Shown: in pieces, positions 34,880 to 46,207 of the stretch
How the letters are laid out: every line of letters begins with the position of its first letter
Numbering within the stretch: the stretch's first letter is position 1
NCBI GenBank assembly: GCA_013350335.1
Contig: CM023537.1
Location: 50,414,608 to 50,478,607, forward strand
From: Chimonanthus salicifolius
Lineage: Eukaryota; Streptophyta; Magnoliopsida; Laurales; Calycanthaceae
Length of the DNA: 64,000 bases
Reading direction: 5' to 3'
Notes under the pieces: model-generated
What the model saw: only the letters and a program-made list of their open reading frames with translations
The model's database searches: none
Told to the model about the DNA's origin: nothing
Made by a program: the position numbers and the translations under genes

Positions 34880-35720
34880 TCAATCCTATAAAAACCATGA
34901 AGTCATATACCTTCCACGCCCTACAATCTATCCTCTCTCTTTACCCTTTCCAACCATGTATTTAATTATCATCCTCTCTCTTTATCACTTGCACGTGTCC
35001 AAACCACTTTAAATGACTTTGCCTTTTTCTCATTTGTTGGGGTGACTCCAAAGGTTTCTCTAATATGTTTTACTCTTAATTATATCTTTTAATGTTACTC
35101 ATCTATCTTATAATATGCATTTCTGTTACCATTACCACATCTACTTTATTTTTTTAATTAATTACCCAACCCTCGGCTCCATAAAGCATTGCAGGCCTAA
35201 TGGTTGTCTTATAAAGTCTCTTGTTTAATCTACAAGTTACTCTTTTATCACAAAGAAGTTTATTAGATTACATTTGGCTCATCCTGCTCGCATCCATAAG
35301 CTATATCTAGATCTATCCTTCCATTTGGTTTAGCAGTTACATTTAAGTATCTAAATCTATCCAATTGTAATACAAATCATTTCCTATTTTAAGCAGCTCC
35401 TCTTATATGCTCCCTAGACAACTAGAGTTATGCCATGCATTCTGTCTTTGCTTTACTAATTGTCAATCCATTCATCTCCAAGCCTTTCCTCCATATTTCT
35501 AATTTCACATTCAATTGATTTCTTGTTTCACCAATTAAAACTATATCATCTGCAAATAGCATGTACCATGGCAATGCATCCTATATATCAGCTTTTAGGT
35601 AATCCATAACTAAGATAAATAAAAATGGAAGGATCTTTGAAGATAAAACTTTTACAGGTGCTGCAATGCATAGGCAAATATCATTCAGTAAGCTGTGGTA
35701 TCTGAATCTTCTTGAGGGTC
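34880..35720 (-). mobile_element. RTE-type LINE reverse-transcriptase remnant
   Basis: The minus strand from about 35640 downward reads LFILVMDYLKADIQDALPWY (with one frameshift), then MLFADDIVLIGETRNQLNV, LEIWRKGLEMNGLTISKAKT and ECMA. The FADD catalytic box is intact. Further downstream are decayed traces of the post-RT region with stops and frameshifts. The sequence is a 5'-truncated dead copy lying tail-to-tail with the L1 remnant. Confidence 0.78.
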
Positions 35721-36304
35721 TTTATTGATTACAGAAGCAGGGTAACTCCATCATTAGACCTCTTTCTTTCTTAATTTTCTTTGTTTGTCTGTTATGTTTT
35801 TATCTTTTAGCTTGGTTATAATCTCTCATTTGATCCTAGAGCCTTTTGTACTATGTTCGTTTTTAGTATCGATAAAATCTCTGTTATCTCTTAGAGAAAA
35901 TAAAAAAAATATCTTTTCAATTATTTTTCTTTGTAGGAGAAAATAAGTGCCATAGTTGGAACTGTCATTGATCTTTTTGGATTTCCATTTACTAGTTTGA
36001 TTCTCTAGGAGTATAGCATGTCACAAAACATAATGGGACAATACTTGTTACACTGATATTTTATATAGAAAATGGAATAAATTCATGCCTTCTCGAGTCA
36101 TTGGCTTAGCAAAAAAGTGTGACCTAACTAGTTCAAATTTTACAAGTTATTAGTGTGCTTGACCATAAAGTAAGTGCAATAAGTAATATAAATAATAAAA
36201 TTTAACGTAGATAAGAAAAAAAAGATAGACAATATGTAGTGTAATAAACTATTGAATGGATACAATAGTATAAATGCAATGGTACATTAAATACATGTAA
36301 TTAA
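35721..36304. other. Intergenic, nothing recognised
   Basis: AT-rich spacer between the LINE remnant and the TIR element; its last 8 bases (36297-36304) are the left TSD of that element. Confidence 0.6.
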
Positions 36305-36715
36305 GGGTGTTGATTTTTACACTGTACTTTCGCCAAAAGTAAAGTGTGACGTAATAAAGTACACCGGATTCATATTTTTTCGTCAAATTTTCGATGCTGC
36401 CCTTCCTTTCTCCTCTTCCTTTTCCATTTTTTCCCCCAGAAAGCTTTGCAAGCGCTGAGAACAGGCTTGCCCTACTTGCCACTGCAACAGTACTCGGACT
36501 TCCCAAAACCATCGCTAGTGCTCTTGCAACCCTCTCCATCTCCGACTCGAAGCTCTTGCAAGGTGTTAACAGATTAAATACATTGGGAGGGACTTTTGTG
36601 TAAATCTTCTTCTACAAAATGGGTTTCTCTTCTCTTCTAGGATTCTTCTTTGAACATTTACTGCCCTCTGTTATCAGCTTATTCCAGATAAGAAGAAGAA
36701 GAAGAAACTGGTATA

Positions 36716-37171
<456 letters not shown>

Positions 37172-37262
37172 TAAGAGAACCTTTTGAATGTGGTGTTGCA
37201 ACACTATTTTGATAATTTTTCATTTTAATTATTAGGGAGCGTGCGATGCATTGTGGACCACA

Positions 37263-37709
37263 GTCAATTGGAGGTGGTATGTTTTTTCTTTTCATTTTTT
37301 TCAAGAGGTAAGTGTGTTCTTGGCTACTTCGAATATCTAGAAGTTATAGTTTTCAATCTCCGAAAAATCATTGATTTCAATCCAAGTGTTTGTTGGGCAG
37401 TAAATTAAGAACAAATATATTAAATAGGAGATTCTTAGCTGGGGAACCTTGTCTAAGTGGATTTCCACCTCCATAGTCGATTATTAAACATACCACCTCC
37501 ATAGTCAATTGGAGGTGGTATGTTTTTTCTTTTCATTTTTTTCAAGAGGTAAGTGTGTTCTTGGCTACTTCAAATATCTAGAAGTTATAGTTTTCAATCT
37601 CCGAAAAATCATTGATTTCAATCCAAGTGTTTGTTGGGCAGTAAATTAAGAACAAATATATTAAATAGGAGATTCTTAGCTGGGGAACCTTGTCTAAGTG
37701 GATTTCCAT
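37263..37709. repeat. Direct duplication of about 205 bp (37263-37467 and 37505-37709)
   Basis: Both units start TCAATTGGAGGTGGTATG and end AAGTGGATTTCCA, with only scattered differences (for example CTTCGAATATC versus CTTCAAATATC). The period is 242 bp. The 37-bp spacer ends in a hairpin with arms CATACCACCTCC / GGAGGTGGTATG at about 37488-37520. Confidence 0.9.
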
Positions 37710-38302
37710 CATATCTGGTGAACCCTGTATCACATCTGGTGGGAGCTTCTCCATTGCTCCTCCTCCTCCTCCTTTTACTAATGGTTGTTGATGATGATCC
37801 TTCTTCCTCTTATTTTTCATCATTGTATCCATCATCATACCCGTTTCTTTTTCTTCATATTCAGAATGGGCTGGGAACAAAGGGCAGCAAGTGTTAGAAG
37901 CAGAACCCCAAAAGAGAAAAGAAACCCATTTTGTAGAAGAAGATTTTCACAAAAGCCCCTCCCAAATGTATTTCATCGGTTAATGCCTGCAAGGGCTTCG
38001 AGTTGGAGATGGAGAGGGTTGCAGGAGTGCTTATGAGGCTTTGGGAAGCTCGAGTATTGTCGCAGTGGCTAGTACGGCAAGCTTGTTCTTAGCGCTTGCA
38101 AGGCTTTTGGGAAAAAGAGCGGAAAAGAAGGAAGAGGAGAAAACAAGGGCAAAATTGGAAATTTGATAAAAAAATATGCACCTAGTGTATGGTTAAGTAA
38201 AAAACACCGTGTAAAAATCAACACACGTAATTAATTATCATTAATGATCTATGCATCTTACTTGCAAGATTCAACCACGATTCTATATTAACAATAATTA
38301 TA

Positions 38303-39581
38303 GGCCGCCCATACAGACACCCCCATTTTTTGCCAGCAGACACCGCATTTCAAATTCGTAGTGGAAATTACGTTTCTGCATTTCCGCTTGGAATCGACCG
38401 AACGAACATGCAGTTCATTTTCGCTTCGATCGATCGATCTTAGGCGTATGGAATCGTGCGATTGAACAGACAGTTCATTTTAGCTTCGTCCGATTGACCC
38501 TAATAGCATATTCATTCAATCTTCTTTTATTGCGAAGAAGTGACTCCAGCCAAGTTTTTCAATCTACTCATCAGTTTTAATTCCAAAGGGTGGGAAAAAA
38601 GTAAGGTCAATGATTTTACCAAACATCTAGGGCCGAGAGTACAAATCCTCTTTGTACAATGTTGCCGCTTCCAAAGAGGTGAAATGGTTGGGGTCTCCGT
38701 CTCCACCACTCTCGGTCTCTTCCCTCTCGATGTAGCCACGGTTTTCACTTTCTTCCCTCTCGGTGTAGACCCGTGGATTTGATCTGATGCCATGTGAAAG
38801 AAAGGGGTGTAAAGGAGAATCGGTTTGGAGGAGAAGGAAGGGTAGAGAGAAGGGATCGAAATCGATTCGTGCGATCGAAGGTGGAAGAGGGGAGGGAAAG
38901 ATCGAACGAATGTGACAATCGTGCGGTTGATTTGGAGAAGAGGAAATGGTAGATCGAATAATTTGGAGAAGAGAAGAGAGAGTTTTAGGAGTTTTGGTCT
39001 TTCAATCGCACGAATGAACGAAATGGGAGAAAATTTCGTTCGTTCGATTATATATAAGTGTAAGATCGATCGCACGATCACAGAAATCGTGCGATCAATC
39101 TTACACTTATATACAATCGTTCGATTGAATATAAAAGATCGTGCGATCGATCTTCAAACAAGAGGTCGACTGTCAAAATTTCGACCTTTTAGTTAAAATC
39201 AATCGGACGATCCTCTGAGATCGTGCGATCGAACTTATATGGGTATTCAATCGATCAGATGATCCCACGTGATCGTGCGATCGATCTTCATAGTAGAGGC
39301 CGACTATCAGAATTTCGACCTCTCAGTTAAAATCAATCGGACGATCACATTGGATCATCGGATCGATTGAATACGCTGTTAGGATCAATCGGACGAAGCT
39401 AAAATGAACTGTCTGTTCAATTGCACAATTCTATGCGCCTAAGATCGATCGATCGATCGAAACGAAAGTGAACTGCCTGTTCGTTCGGTCGATTCCACAC
39501 GGAAGGGCAGAAACGTAATTTCCACTACGAATTCGAAATGTGGTGTCTGCTGGCAGAAAATGGGAGTGTGTATGGGCGGCC
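38303..39581. mobile_element. Second TIR transposon, 1279 bp, TIRs of about 210 bp, perfect 8-bp TSD
   Basis: The ends GGCCGCCCATACAGACACCC and (complement) GGCCGCCCATACACACTCCC start inverted repeats that extend to about 38515 and 39385. The TSD TAATTATA is exact at 38295-38302 and 39582-39589. The interior has many ATCGTGCGATCGATC-type palindromes, one long hairpin (about 39035-39120) and two imperfect direct repeats (39140-39330). A 184-codon minus ORF (38527-39081) overlaps these and is not recognised. The superfamily is uncertain: long TIRs suggest MULE, the 8-bp TSD suggests hAT. Confidence 0.82.
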
Positions 39582-39589
39582 TAATTATA

Positions 39590-40243
39590 TTGAATGATTA
39601 AAAGGTGAAAATTATAGTAGTCAATTCTGTTTCACCTCGAAAGAAGCGGGTTTTGTCATGAGTACGAAACAAACTCAAACAGTCATTGGGATTCTTCTTA
39701 TTTATTTACTAGTAAAAATACAGAGAGATCAACTATTGAAAGATCTCAAAAAGAGAAATGTCCATTCATGAAAGGAGATTGAGATGATTGTGTGGTGCAC
39801 AGATAGCCATACACATGCAGTCACAAGAAAATAACAAGAAAATAAAATCGGTCTGATTCTCAAGATATGGATAGAAGTGAAGGTATCTCCTTTGTTAAAA
39901 TTTAATACAAATTTTAATGCTATTTTACTCGAAGCATTTATTATAAAATATTATTCGATTTCAAGCATAAAGTACATGTGTAGATGTAGTATTTAGATCA
40001 GTGACACATGAACGCATAGATGTAGAGGATTGATTAGAAGATCTCTTTTTTTTCTATATATGAAGGGAATGCCTTTAGCATCTTCTTTTGATTAAGTAAC
40101 AAAAATATAAGTATTTTTTACATTTCAAAAACGTATTCTTGAAATTGTAATGCAAAAGATACTTATGCATTTTAAAGTGGACATTTTTGTGATTTAATTT
40201 AACAAAAAGCTTACAGAATGTCTCCTTTAGAAAAAAAAAAAGG
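39590..40243. other. Intergenic, nothing recognised
   Basis: AT-rich spacer with no ORF of note, ending at an A-run just before the LTR. Confidence 0.6.
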
Positions 40244-41937
40244 TGTTTGAATCAATCTACACAATCTATCCTATTTGATGCGGAACTAGCTTGCAACTTG
40301 ACAGAAAAAAATAGAATTGTCTACAACTTGGCAAAGGTAGGAGAAGATAAACAAAAACAACTAGTATTTTCTTATTCAAATCATAATATCGAAGAGGTGT
40401 GTCTCTCCTTTACATCCATCTGTATTTATAAGAAAACAAACACACGAAAATAGAAAAAGACTCAGTTTGGAAGGCCACGAAAGTGGTTTTCATCTTCTAC
40501 AACTTCTAAACTTGTTTAAGACTCCTAAACAAACTAGGAAAGCCACCGACCTAGTTTTCTTACTAAAACAGGGACTCTTGATCCTAGATAGGATAGAACA
40601 AAATAAAAATAAATACGAAAATACTAAATACTCTTAGTAAGTTCTGCGTGTCTTACATCATTCCTCCGGTCTTGAAAAGAACTCGTCCTCGAGTTGAAAT
40701 CGGCAAAACAAAAGCATCGATCTCAAGGCACCAAACAGAGGTGGAGACCAAGGCCGTAGAGGAGAATGATGAAGCTTGTAATTGCACAACTTGCAAGCAT
40801 CAACGGTGAGAGCTTTCTTTTTGTAGGACGAAGAAGCGAAGGACTGCAAACGGGCGCAAGCACGGACGAACCAAGCTGATCGCGAAGGGGTCTTCATATG
40901 GCATGGAGTGATGGTATGGTCCTCAGGGTCTGATAATGGACAAGGCACCAATGAGAGGAAAAGAGGTGGGCAGGATAATGTACGAATAACCATAGATGAA
41001 GTCTTGGTATCCGTAATGGGATCGGGGTTGGGTATGGGAGAGGTTTGGGTAATTGGCGGTGGTGGGGGAGGTGGTGAAGGTGTTGGTATTCATGGCGTTG
41101 GTGGAGGTTCAATACTTGTCGGTTGCATCGACTGTGGCGCCGACAACACAACTGGCTCTTTCTCCAATACAGGTAATATATGTGGGGTCACGACTTCTGG
41201 AGAAGCATACATGAACTCTGAGTCTGACTCCGGGGCATGCACGAACTCTGATGGTGACTTTGGAGAAGTCGGCATGCATCTCGAGGAAGCGGACACGTAA
41301 TTTGAGTTTTTGTTCACCTTCGTCCTGTCTCTTTATTTTCTGTCGTGCAATATTTCTTTAAATTGTTGTAAAAAATCTTGAAAGTCAAATCGCACGTCAG
41401 AGAAAAGTTCTTTAATCTCAGCTCTTGTAATATACTTGTTACAATTATGGGTCGCCATTGAGTCCACTTGATGCCACGGGTTGAATCGGTTCGGGGTTTG
41501 AAAAGAACTGGGTGACTTAGGCGAATGGAAATAGGAAGGAACTGTGTGGTAGTTATAGGGTTTATTATATCGGTTAGATGGGTATGTGGTGTTAGTAGAT
41601 GGTAAGTATGAGGAGGACCGGTTAAATGGTTTAATGGATGGGTGAGGTGGGACCCAACGATAAGACATGAAAATATGTCAAATTGTGCACATCGCTGGCA
41701 AGGGATCGAATGTAGGCAAACACTAGTCAATCAGGGTCAAACACTAGTCACATCGCAAAGGTGGGCCATGGGGAAAAGGATTAGGTGGGTTTGAAGTTGT
41801 TGGGTAGTATGGTCAAACGAGTGGAGGAAGGGCTAATAAGAGGGACTCTGGATCTTAGATAGGATAGAAAAAAATTAAAATAAAAATTAAAATGAAAATA
41901 CTAAATACTCCTTGTAAGCTCCGCGTGTCCTACTTCA
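40244..41937 (-). mobile_element. Decayed LTR retrotransposon with gag-like coding only
   Basis: A TG...CA segment at 40244-40657 (TGTTTGAATC ... GTGTCTTACA) acts as one LTR; on the minus strand it contains the TATA-like TTATAAATACAG. Its last ~90 bp recur at about 41845-41937 (GGATCTTAGATAGGATAG, AATACTAAATACTC, CGCGTGTCC), so the second LTR survives only in part. The minus strand between them encodes gag-like ORFs (41730-41314, 41317-41090) and ends QLEDEFFSRPEE-stop directly before the LTR. No protease, RT or integrase is visible, so it is non-autonomous or heavily deleted. Confidence 0.65.
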
Positions 41938-42020
41938 CCAATAATGTAAATTCTGTCATAGCAACAAGAAATAATGACCATTAGAACTGAGAATTGTATA
42001 AAGTACAGATATGGTCATTC

Positions 42021-45000
42021 CTATCTTGAGGACTTGAAGTGCTTACAATGCTTGAACACGCCGAAGAATGGTTTCTCAGGTACTGGTATGCACTTGACTA
42101 ACCAAGCAATCGGCCAAGATATTGCTGCCATTCCAACGCAGGCTCCCCACTGTACCCAATCTAGGCCTTCTGTATCTGCAAACTTCTTGAGAAACTCCAC
42201 CATCAACACTTGCAAAACAATAGTAATGGCGATGATCCCAAGAAACAACCGGTTCTTATGAATTCCCTGGAACACATTCCTCTTCTCTAACTTCCTCGCA
42301 TTGAACTCATTGAAGACTTGACATAAAACAAAAGTGTTGAAGATGATGGTCTTGTTGACTCTCTCATTGACATGGAAAATCTGTTGTCCCTTGAATTGCA
42401 GTGTCAATAGGAGAGAAATTTGGTATAGAGCTTGGGAAATGAGGTTTCTCCACATGATGTTTGTTATAAGTGGATCTGTTCGACCCACCGGCTTTTTATC
42501 CATCAACTCTGGGGTGGGACGCTCTGTAGCCAAGGCCAATGCACCCAGAGCATCCATTATTAGGTTCACCCATAGCAATTGGACTACTGTGAGTGGGACT
42601 TCACCAGCAGAGATTGCTGCAATGAAGTTGATCACTAAAGCTGCTACATTAACTGTAAGCTGGAATTGGATGAACTTTTGAATGTTATTGTAGACACACC
42701 TTCCCCACCTTAACACAGTGACCACTGAAGCAAAATTGTCATCCAAGATGACTATGTCTGAACTCTCTTTTGCCACTTCTGTCCCTTGGATTCCCATAGA
42801 AAGTCCAATGTCGGCTTCCTTCAACGCTGGAGCATCATTTGTACCATCTCCGGTGACTGCAACAACATGACCTTTCTGTTTCAAGCATTTTACCATTAAG
42901 AGCTTGTCTAACGGGGAGGACCTGGCCATCACACGGATTTTATCCACCACTTTCATCCTGTGTTCATCTGTGTAACTTCGAAATTCTTTACCTTCCACAA
43001 CTACTTCACTAGAATCATGATCGGCTGTGAGTATCCCGCATTCGACAGCTATGGCTTTTGCAGTGAAAACATTGTCTCCAGTTACCATTTTGATGTTGAC
43101 TCCCGCACCTGTACAAGCTTCCACAGCTGCTTTGACTCCAGGCCGACAGGGGTCTTTCAAGCCCACAAGCCCCAATAATGTCAAACCATCTTCCTCAAGC
43201 TTTTTCACATTTCCTTCATCATGATTGTTGATTTTGTCTTCCTCTAAGATTTGTTTGTGGGCAAAAGCAATGCACCGGAGACTATGAGCTGCCATACCTT
43301 GGATAACTTGCTCCAACTTCATCCTTGTTTGCTTATCAATGGCTTTTATGGTCCCATCCTTCTCATAGCAGTTGGTACACATGGTTAATATCATTTCGGC
43401 TGCACCTTTCCAATGGACGTGTTCAGACATATCACTTGTCTTCTTCACCAAAACACCACTGCGCTTCTTCTCAGAATTGAAGGCTTCAATTTGAATAATG
43501 GTGAAGCTCTGCTTCACCTTTTCCACATCCATCCCCAATTCCAACACGGCCCAAGAAAGAATTGCCTTCTCAGTTGGGCTACCTGAAAACTCAGGTGGTG
43601 AAGCTGAATTGCGTCTATAAACACTGCCAGTTGTGTTCAGACCAACAGCTGCACGTATCAAGTTGAGGATTGTTGGGGCTATTAATGAGATGTCTTCTAT
43701 TGCAGCTTCTTCAACAACCCAAAACTTTGTTACCTTCATCTGATTCAATGTCAAAGTGCCGGTTTTGTCAGTGCAGATGGTAGTGGCTGAGCCCATTGTT
43801 TCACAAGCTGAGAGTTTTCGAACCAAAGCATTGTCAGCCATCATTCTCTTCATAGAGTAAGCAAGGGTAAGAGTAACTGCCAGCGGAAGACCTTCTGGAA
43901 TTGCCACCACCACTATAGTAACAGCAGCAGCAAAAACACTTGTCACCGAGTTAATCACCTCTCCAACTTTTGTTTTCTTTCCATTGAATTCCCGATTTCC
44001 ATTCTCATCTTCTGTGTTCCCTGTGAAGTAACGAACCAACAATACAACAAGAACAACAAAAGCAACAGCCAGACCAACCTTTCCAATATACTTTGTGAGT
44101 GTGTTGAGACGAGCTTGCAGAGGTGTTTGTTCTTTGACATCGTGATTGATTGAGCTCATCATCTCACCCCATGTTGTGTTCATGCCCACAGAAGTTACAA
44201 GCATGGTGGCAAATCCATCGACCACCTTTGCACCAGACAATAGAAATGGGTTGCTGCTAGCGTTCACATTCACATGATCACTCTCGCCTGTCATGCTCGA
44301 CTCATCCACTTCTAAGGAATGGCCAGTCAAGAACAGTCCATCAGCTGGAATTTGATCACCGATCTTGAGGCAGACCACATCTCCTACAACAACATCAAAG
44401 ACAGATATCTGTTGGCGCCGACCATCTCTCACGACATCAACAGTGATGTCGTTGCTCTTGTTTGACAGCTTCCTAAACTGACTGGATTGGCGGAAATTGC
44501 TGACAGAGCTGACAGCAACTACTAGGAATACTGCTATGAATATGCTTCCACCATCATACCACCCTTCTTTGATTCCATGCTCTTTGATCCCAAATGCTAG
44601 AGACATCACTGCACAGGCCAGGAGGATGAGAATCATGTGGTCTTTGAATGCTTCCATGATGAAGTAGAAGAAACTCTTCGCATGTGGTTTCTTGTATGTG
44701 TTTGAACCGAATACCTCTTGCCGGCCATGGAGATCATCGGCATTTCCCTGAATTCCCTTCTCTACATTGGTTTCAAGGGCTGCAGCAATTCCGTCAACTC
44801 CTCCAAGTCCAGGAAGAGAATCAAGCTCCTTGTCCTTGACGATTTTGGTGACTGTTTCTGGGTTGATATGCAGGAATCGAGAATTTGTTCCATCCTCTGC
44901 TTGTTCATTGCAGTGGACATTGAGGGTGGTATAAGACTGGTTATGTGAGATAACAGAGTGGACTTGTTTTTTCTTCTGGGCCAATATCTCATCAATGAGT

Positions 45001-45137
45001 GATAGCATTACTCTGTAGGAATATATGGCTGTCAAAGCTCTGTGCCATCTCTTGCATGATGGATTCGGCGTAGATGACCTTCTACTGGCATTTAAGAATA
45101 TCACAGCTGCAATGTCTGTAGGGATTGAAACATCCAT
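42021..45137 (-). CDS. ACA: Autoinhibited plasma-membrane-type Ca2+-ATPase (P2B, ACA12/13-like), 1038 aa
   Basis: This is a complete intronless ORF. It pumps Ca2+ out of the cytosol using ATP, and calmodulin binding to the N terminus relieves autoinhibition. Visible in order: a basic, aromatic calmodulin-binding stretch at about residues 19-46 (CKRWHRALTAIYSYRVMLSL), actuator SMTGESDH near 280, PEGLPLAVTLTLAYS in TM4 near 411, the phosphorylated aspartate D457 in DKTGTLTLNQMKV, MVTGDNVFTA, the hinge VTGDGTNDAPALKEADIGLS near 760, and NLIMDALGALALATERP in TM6 near 855. About ten membrane spans are expected, in the usual P2B arrangement. The absence of introns matches the ACA12/ACA13 branch. 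No catalytic residue is missing. A GA tract lies upstream in the leader. Confidence 0.96.
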   Translation of the reverse strand: MDVSIPTDIAAVIFLNASRRSSTPNPSCKRWHRALTAIYSYRVMLSLIDEILAQKKKQVHSVISHNQSYTTLNVHCNEQAEDGTNSRFLHINPETVTKIVKDKELDSLPGLGGVDGIAAALETNVEKGIQGNADDLHGRQEVFGSNTYKKPHAKSFFYFIMEAFKDHMILILLACAVMSLAFGIKEHGIKEGWYDGGSIFIAVFLVVAVSSVSNFRQSSQFRKLSNKSNDITVDVVRDGRRQQISVFDVVVGDVVCLKIGDQIPADGLFLTGHSLEVDESSMTGESDHVNVNASSNPFLLSGAKVVDGFATMLVTSVGMNTTWGEMMSSINHDVKEQTPLQARLNTLTKYIGKVGLAVAFVVLVVLLVRYFTGNTEDENGNREFNGKKTKVGEVINSVTSVFAAAVTIVVVAIPEGLPLAVTLTLAYSMKRMMADNALVRKLSACETMGSATTICTDKTGTLTLNQMKVTKFWVVEEAAIEDISLIAPTILNLIRAAVGLNTTGSVYRRNSASPPEFSGSPTEKAILSWAVLELGMDVEKVKQSFTIIQIEAFNSEKKRSGVLVKKTSDMSEHVHWKGAAEMILTMCTNCYEKDGTIKAIDKQTRMKLEQVIQGMAAHSLRCIAFAHKQILEEDKINNHDEGNVKKLEEDGLTLLGLVGLKDPCRPGVKAAVEACTGAGVNIKMVTGDNVFTAKAIAVECGILTADHDSSEVVVEGKEFRSYTDEHRMKVVDKIRVMARSSPLDKLLMVKCLKQKGHVVAVTGDGTNDAPALKEADIGLSMGIQGTEVAKESSDIVILDDNFASVVTVLRWGRCVYNNIQKFIQFQLTVNVAALVINFIAAISAGEVPLTVVQLLWVNLIMDALGALALATERPTPELMDKKPVGRTDPLITNIMWRNLISQALYQISLLLTLQFKGQQIFHVNERVNKTIIFNTFVLCQVFNEFNARKLEKRNVFQGIHKNRLFLGIIAITIVLQVLMVEFLKKFADTEGLDWVQWGACVGMAAISWPIAWLVKCIPVPEKPFFGVFKHCKHFKSSR

Positions 45138-45155
45138 AGCAGGTTAGAAAGATAG

Positions 45156-45193
<38 letters not shown>

Positions 45194-45834
45194 TGATCCT
45201 TTATGGGATTTGGATAAGAGGACCAGCCAAAAGAAACAACTCAGAAAGGATTGGGAAACAGTAAGAAGTTTGGGTACGTTGAAGTCTTTCTCAGGCTGAA
45301 ACCAACCACAGCTCGGAAGAAAGTTCTTTCCTTATCTGTTGTGCATCTTCTTATACATTTGGTGCGAAGCTTCATCACTCCTTTAGGATTCTTTCCTGGA
45401 AAAAGCACTTCGCCCGTTCTGCAAGGTACACGTTTGCTTCCCCATGTTATTTTGACTTGGTTTTTTTTTTTTTTAATTGCGGCCTGATATTTAATTCCCG
45501 TCGGTCTACAAATTTTATTAAATTTAAAATAGAGATATTCTAAAAGAGCTTTCATACTTTTATTTAAAAAAAAAAAAAACTTCATTATGTTATGTATTAC
45601 TGGAAAAGCCTTCAACATTTTATAATTTTTTTTTTTAAAGTTCTGGTATCCTTTTAACACAGTTTACGTGGATTTTCATCTATCATTTCAAATTGAAATT
45701 GTACTATTCCATTCATTTGTGCAAATGAAAATAAAACATTTTAGATTTGTTAAAGTATAAAATTTCAAACATATATGATATTTTTATCTAATTTGATTTT
45801 GCAAAGTTCAATTATTATTTCATGTCACTTGAAT
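45138..45834. promoter_or_regulatory. Upstream region of the Ca2+-ATPase gene with a GA microsatellite
   Basis: A (GA)n run lies at 45159-45190, only about 20-50 bp upstream of the minus-strand start codon, so it reads as a CT tract in the probable 5'UTR. A further 600 bp are T/A-run-rich with no second gene. No core promoter element is assigned. Confidence 0.5.
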
Positions 45835-46207
45835 CAGAGGTGTGTTAATATCAAAATTTGATGGCCGATAGGATATGTAACAGCCTACATAGCTGATATT
45901 CCTTCTACATCTTTGGCACAAAATATCGGCTAATATCTCGAATATTGGCCAAGTTTTTTTTAAAAAATAAAACAAATCAAAATCGGAGCTGGGTTTCCAC
46001 CAATATATTCGTCGATATTTGGCCATATCGACAAAATATCGGCCGATATTATGTAATTTTTTAAGAAAAATATGTTTAAAAAAAATCTATTTTTTTATAT
46101 TTTTAATTCAGATAAAATAAAATTAAAACCAGCTGATTTTTGAAAAGAAAAAGAAAAAGGAGTGAAAATAAGTTAGGCCGGTATCTCCTATGGACAAATT
46201 TTGAACC
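45835..46207. mobile_element. hAT family-1 copy, degraded
   Basis: It starts CAGAGGTGTGTTAATATC, continues with TTTGATGGCCGATAGGATAT and AAAATATCGGCCGATATTAT, and ends TTTTGAACCCCCG. It shares the AACCAGCTGATTTTTGAAAA segment with 27480-27830. Possible flanks CACTTGAA and CATTTGAT suggest a worn TSD. Confidence 0.65.

Noticed and set aside
36249..36539. 96-codon minus ORF starting MERVARALAMVLG as an independent gene
   Set aside because: It spans the left TIR end and flanking DNA; its counterpart in the right TIR is broken, so it is probably TIR sequence by chance open.
38527..39081. 184-codon minus-strand ORF inside the second TIR element as a transposase
   Set aside because: No DDE/D residues or domain pattern is recognisable, and much of it overlaps the palindromic repeats. 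It is not reported as a gene.
40908..41300. 130-codon Gly-rich plus-strand ORF
   Set aside because: It lies antisense to the gag-like frames of the decayed LTR element and has only a glycine-rich, GGT-repeat composition.
42334..44948. Plus-strand ORFs opposite the Ca2+-ATPase
   Set aside because: Antisense shadows of a strongly conserved coding sequence.
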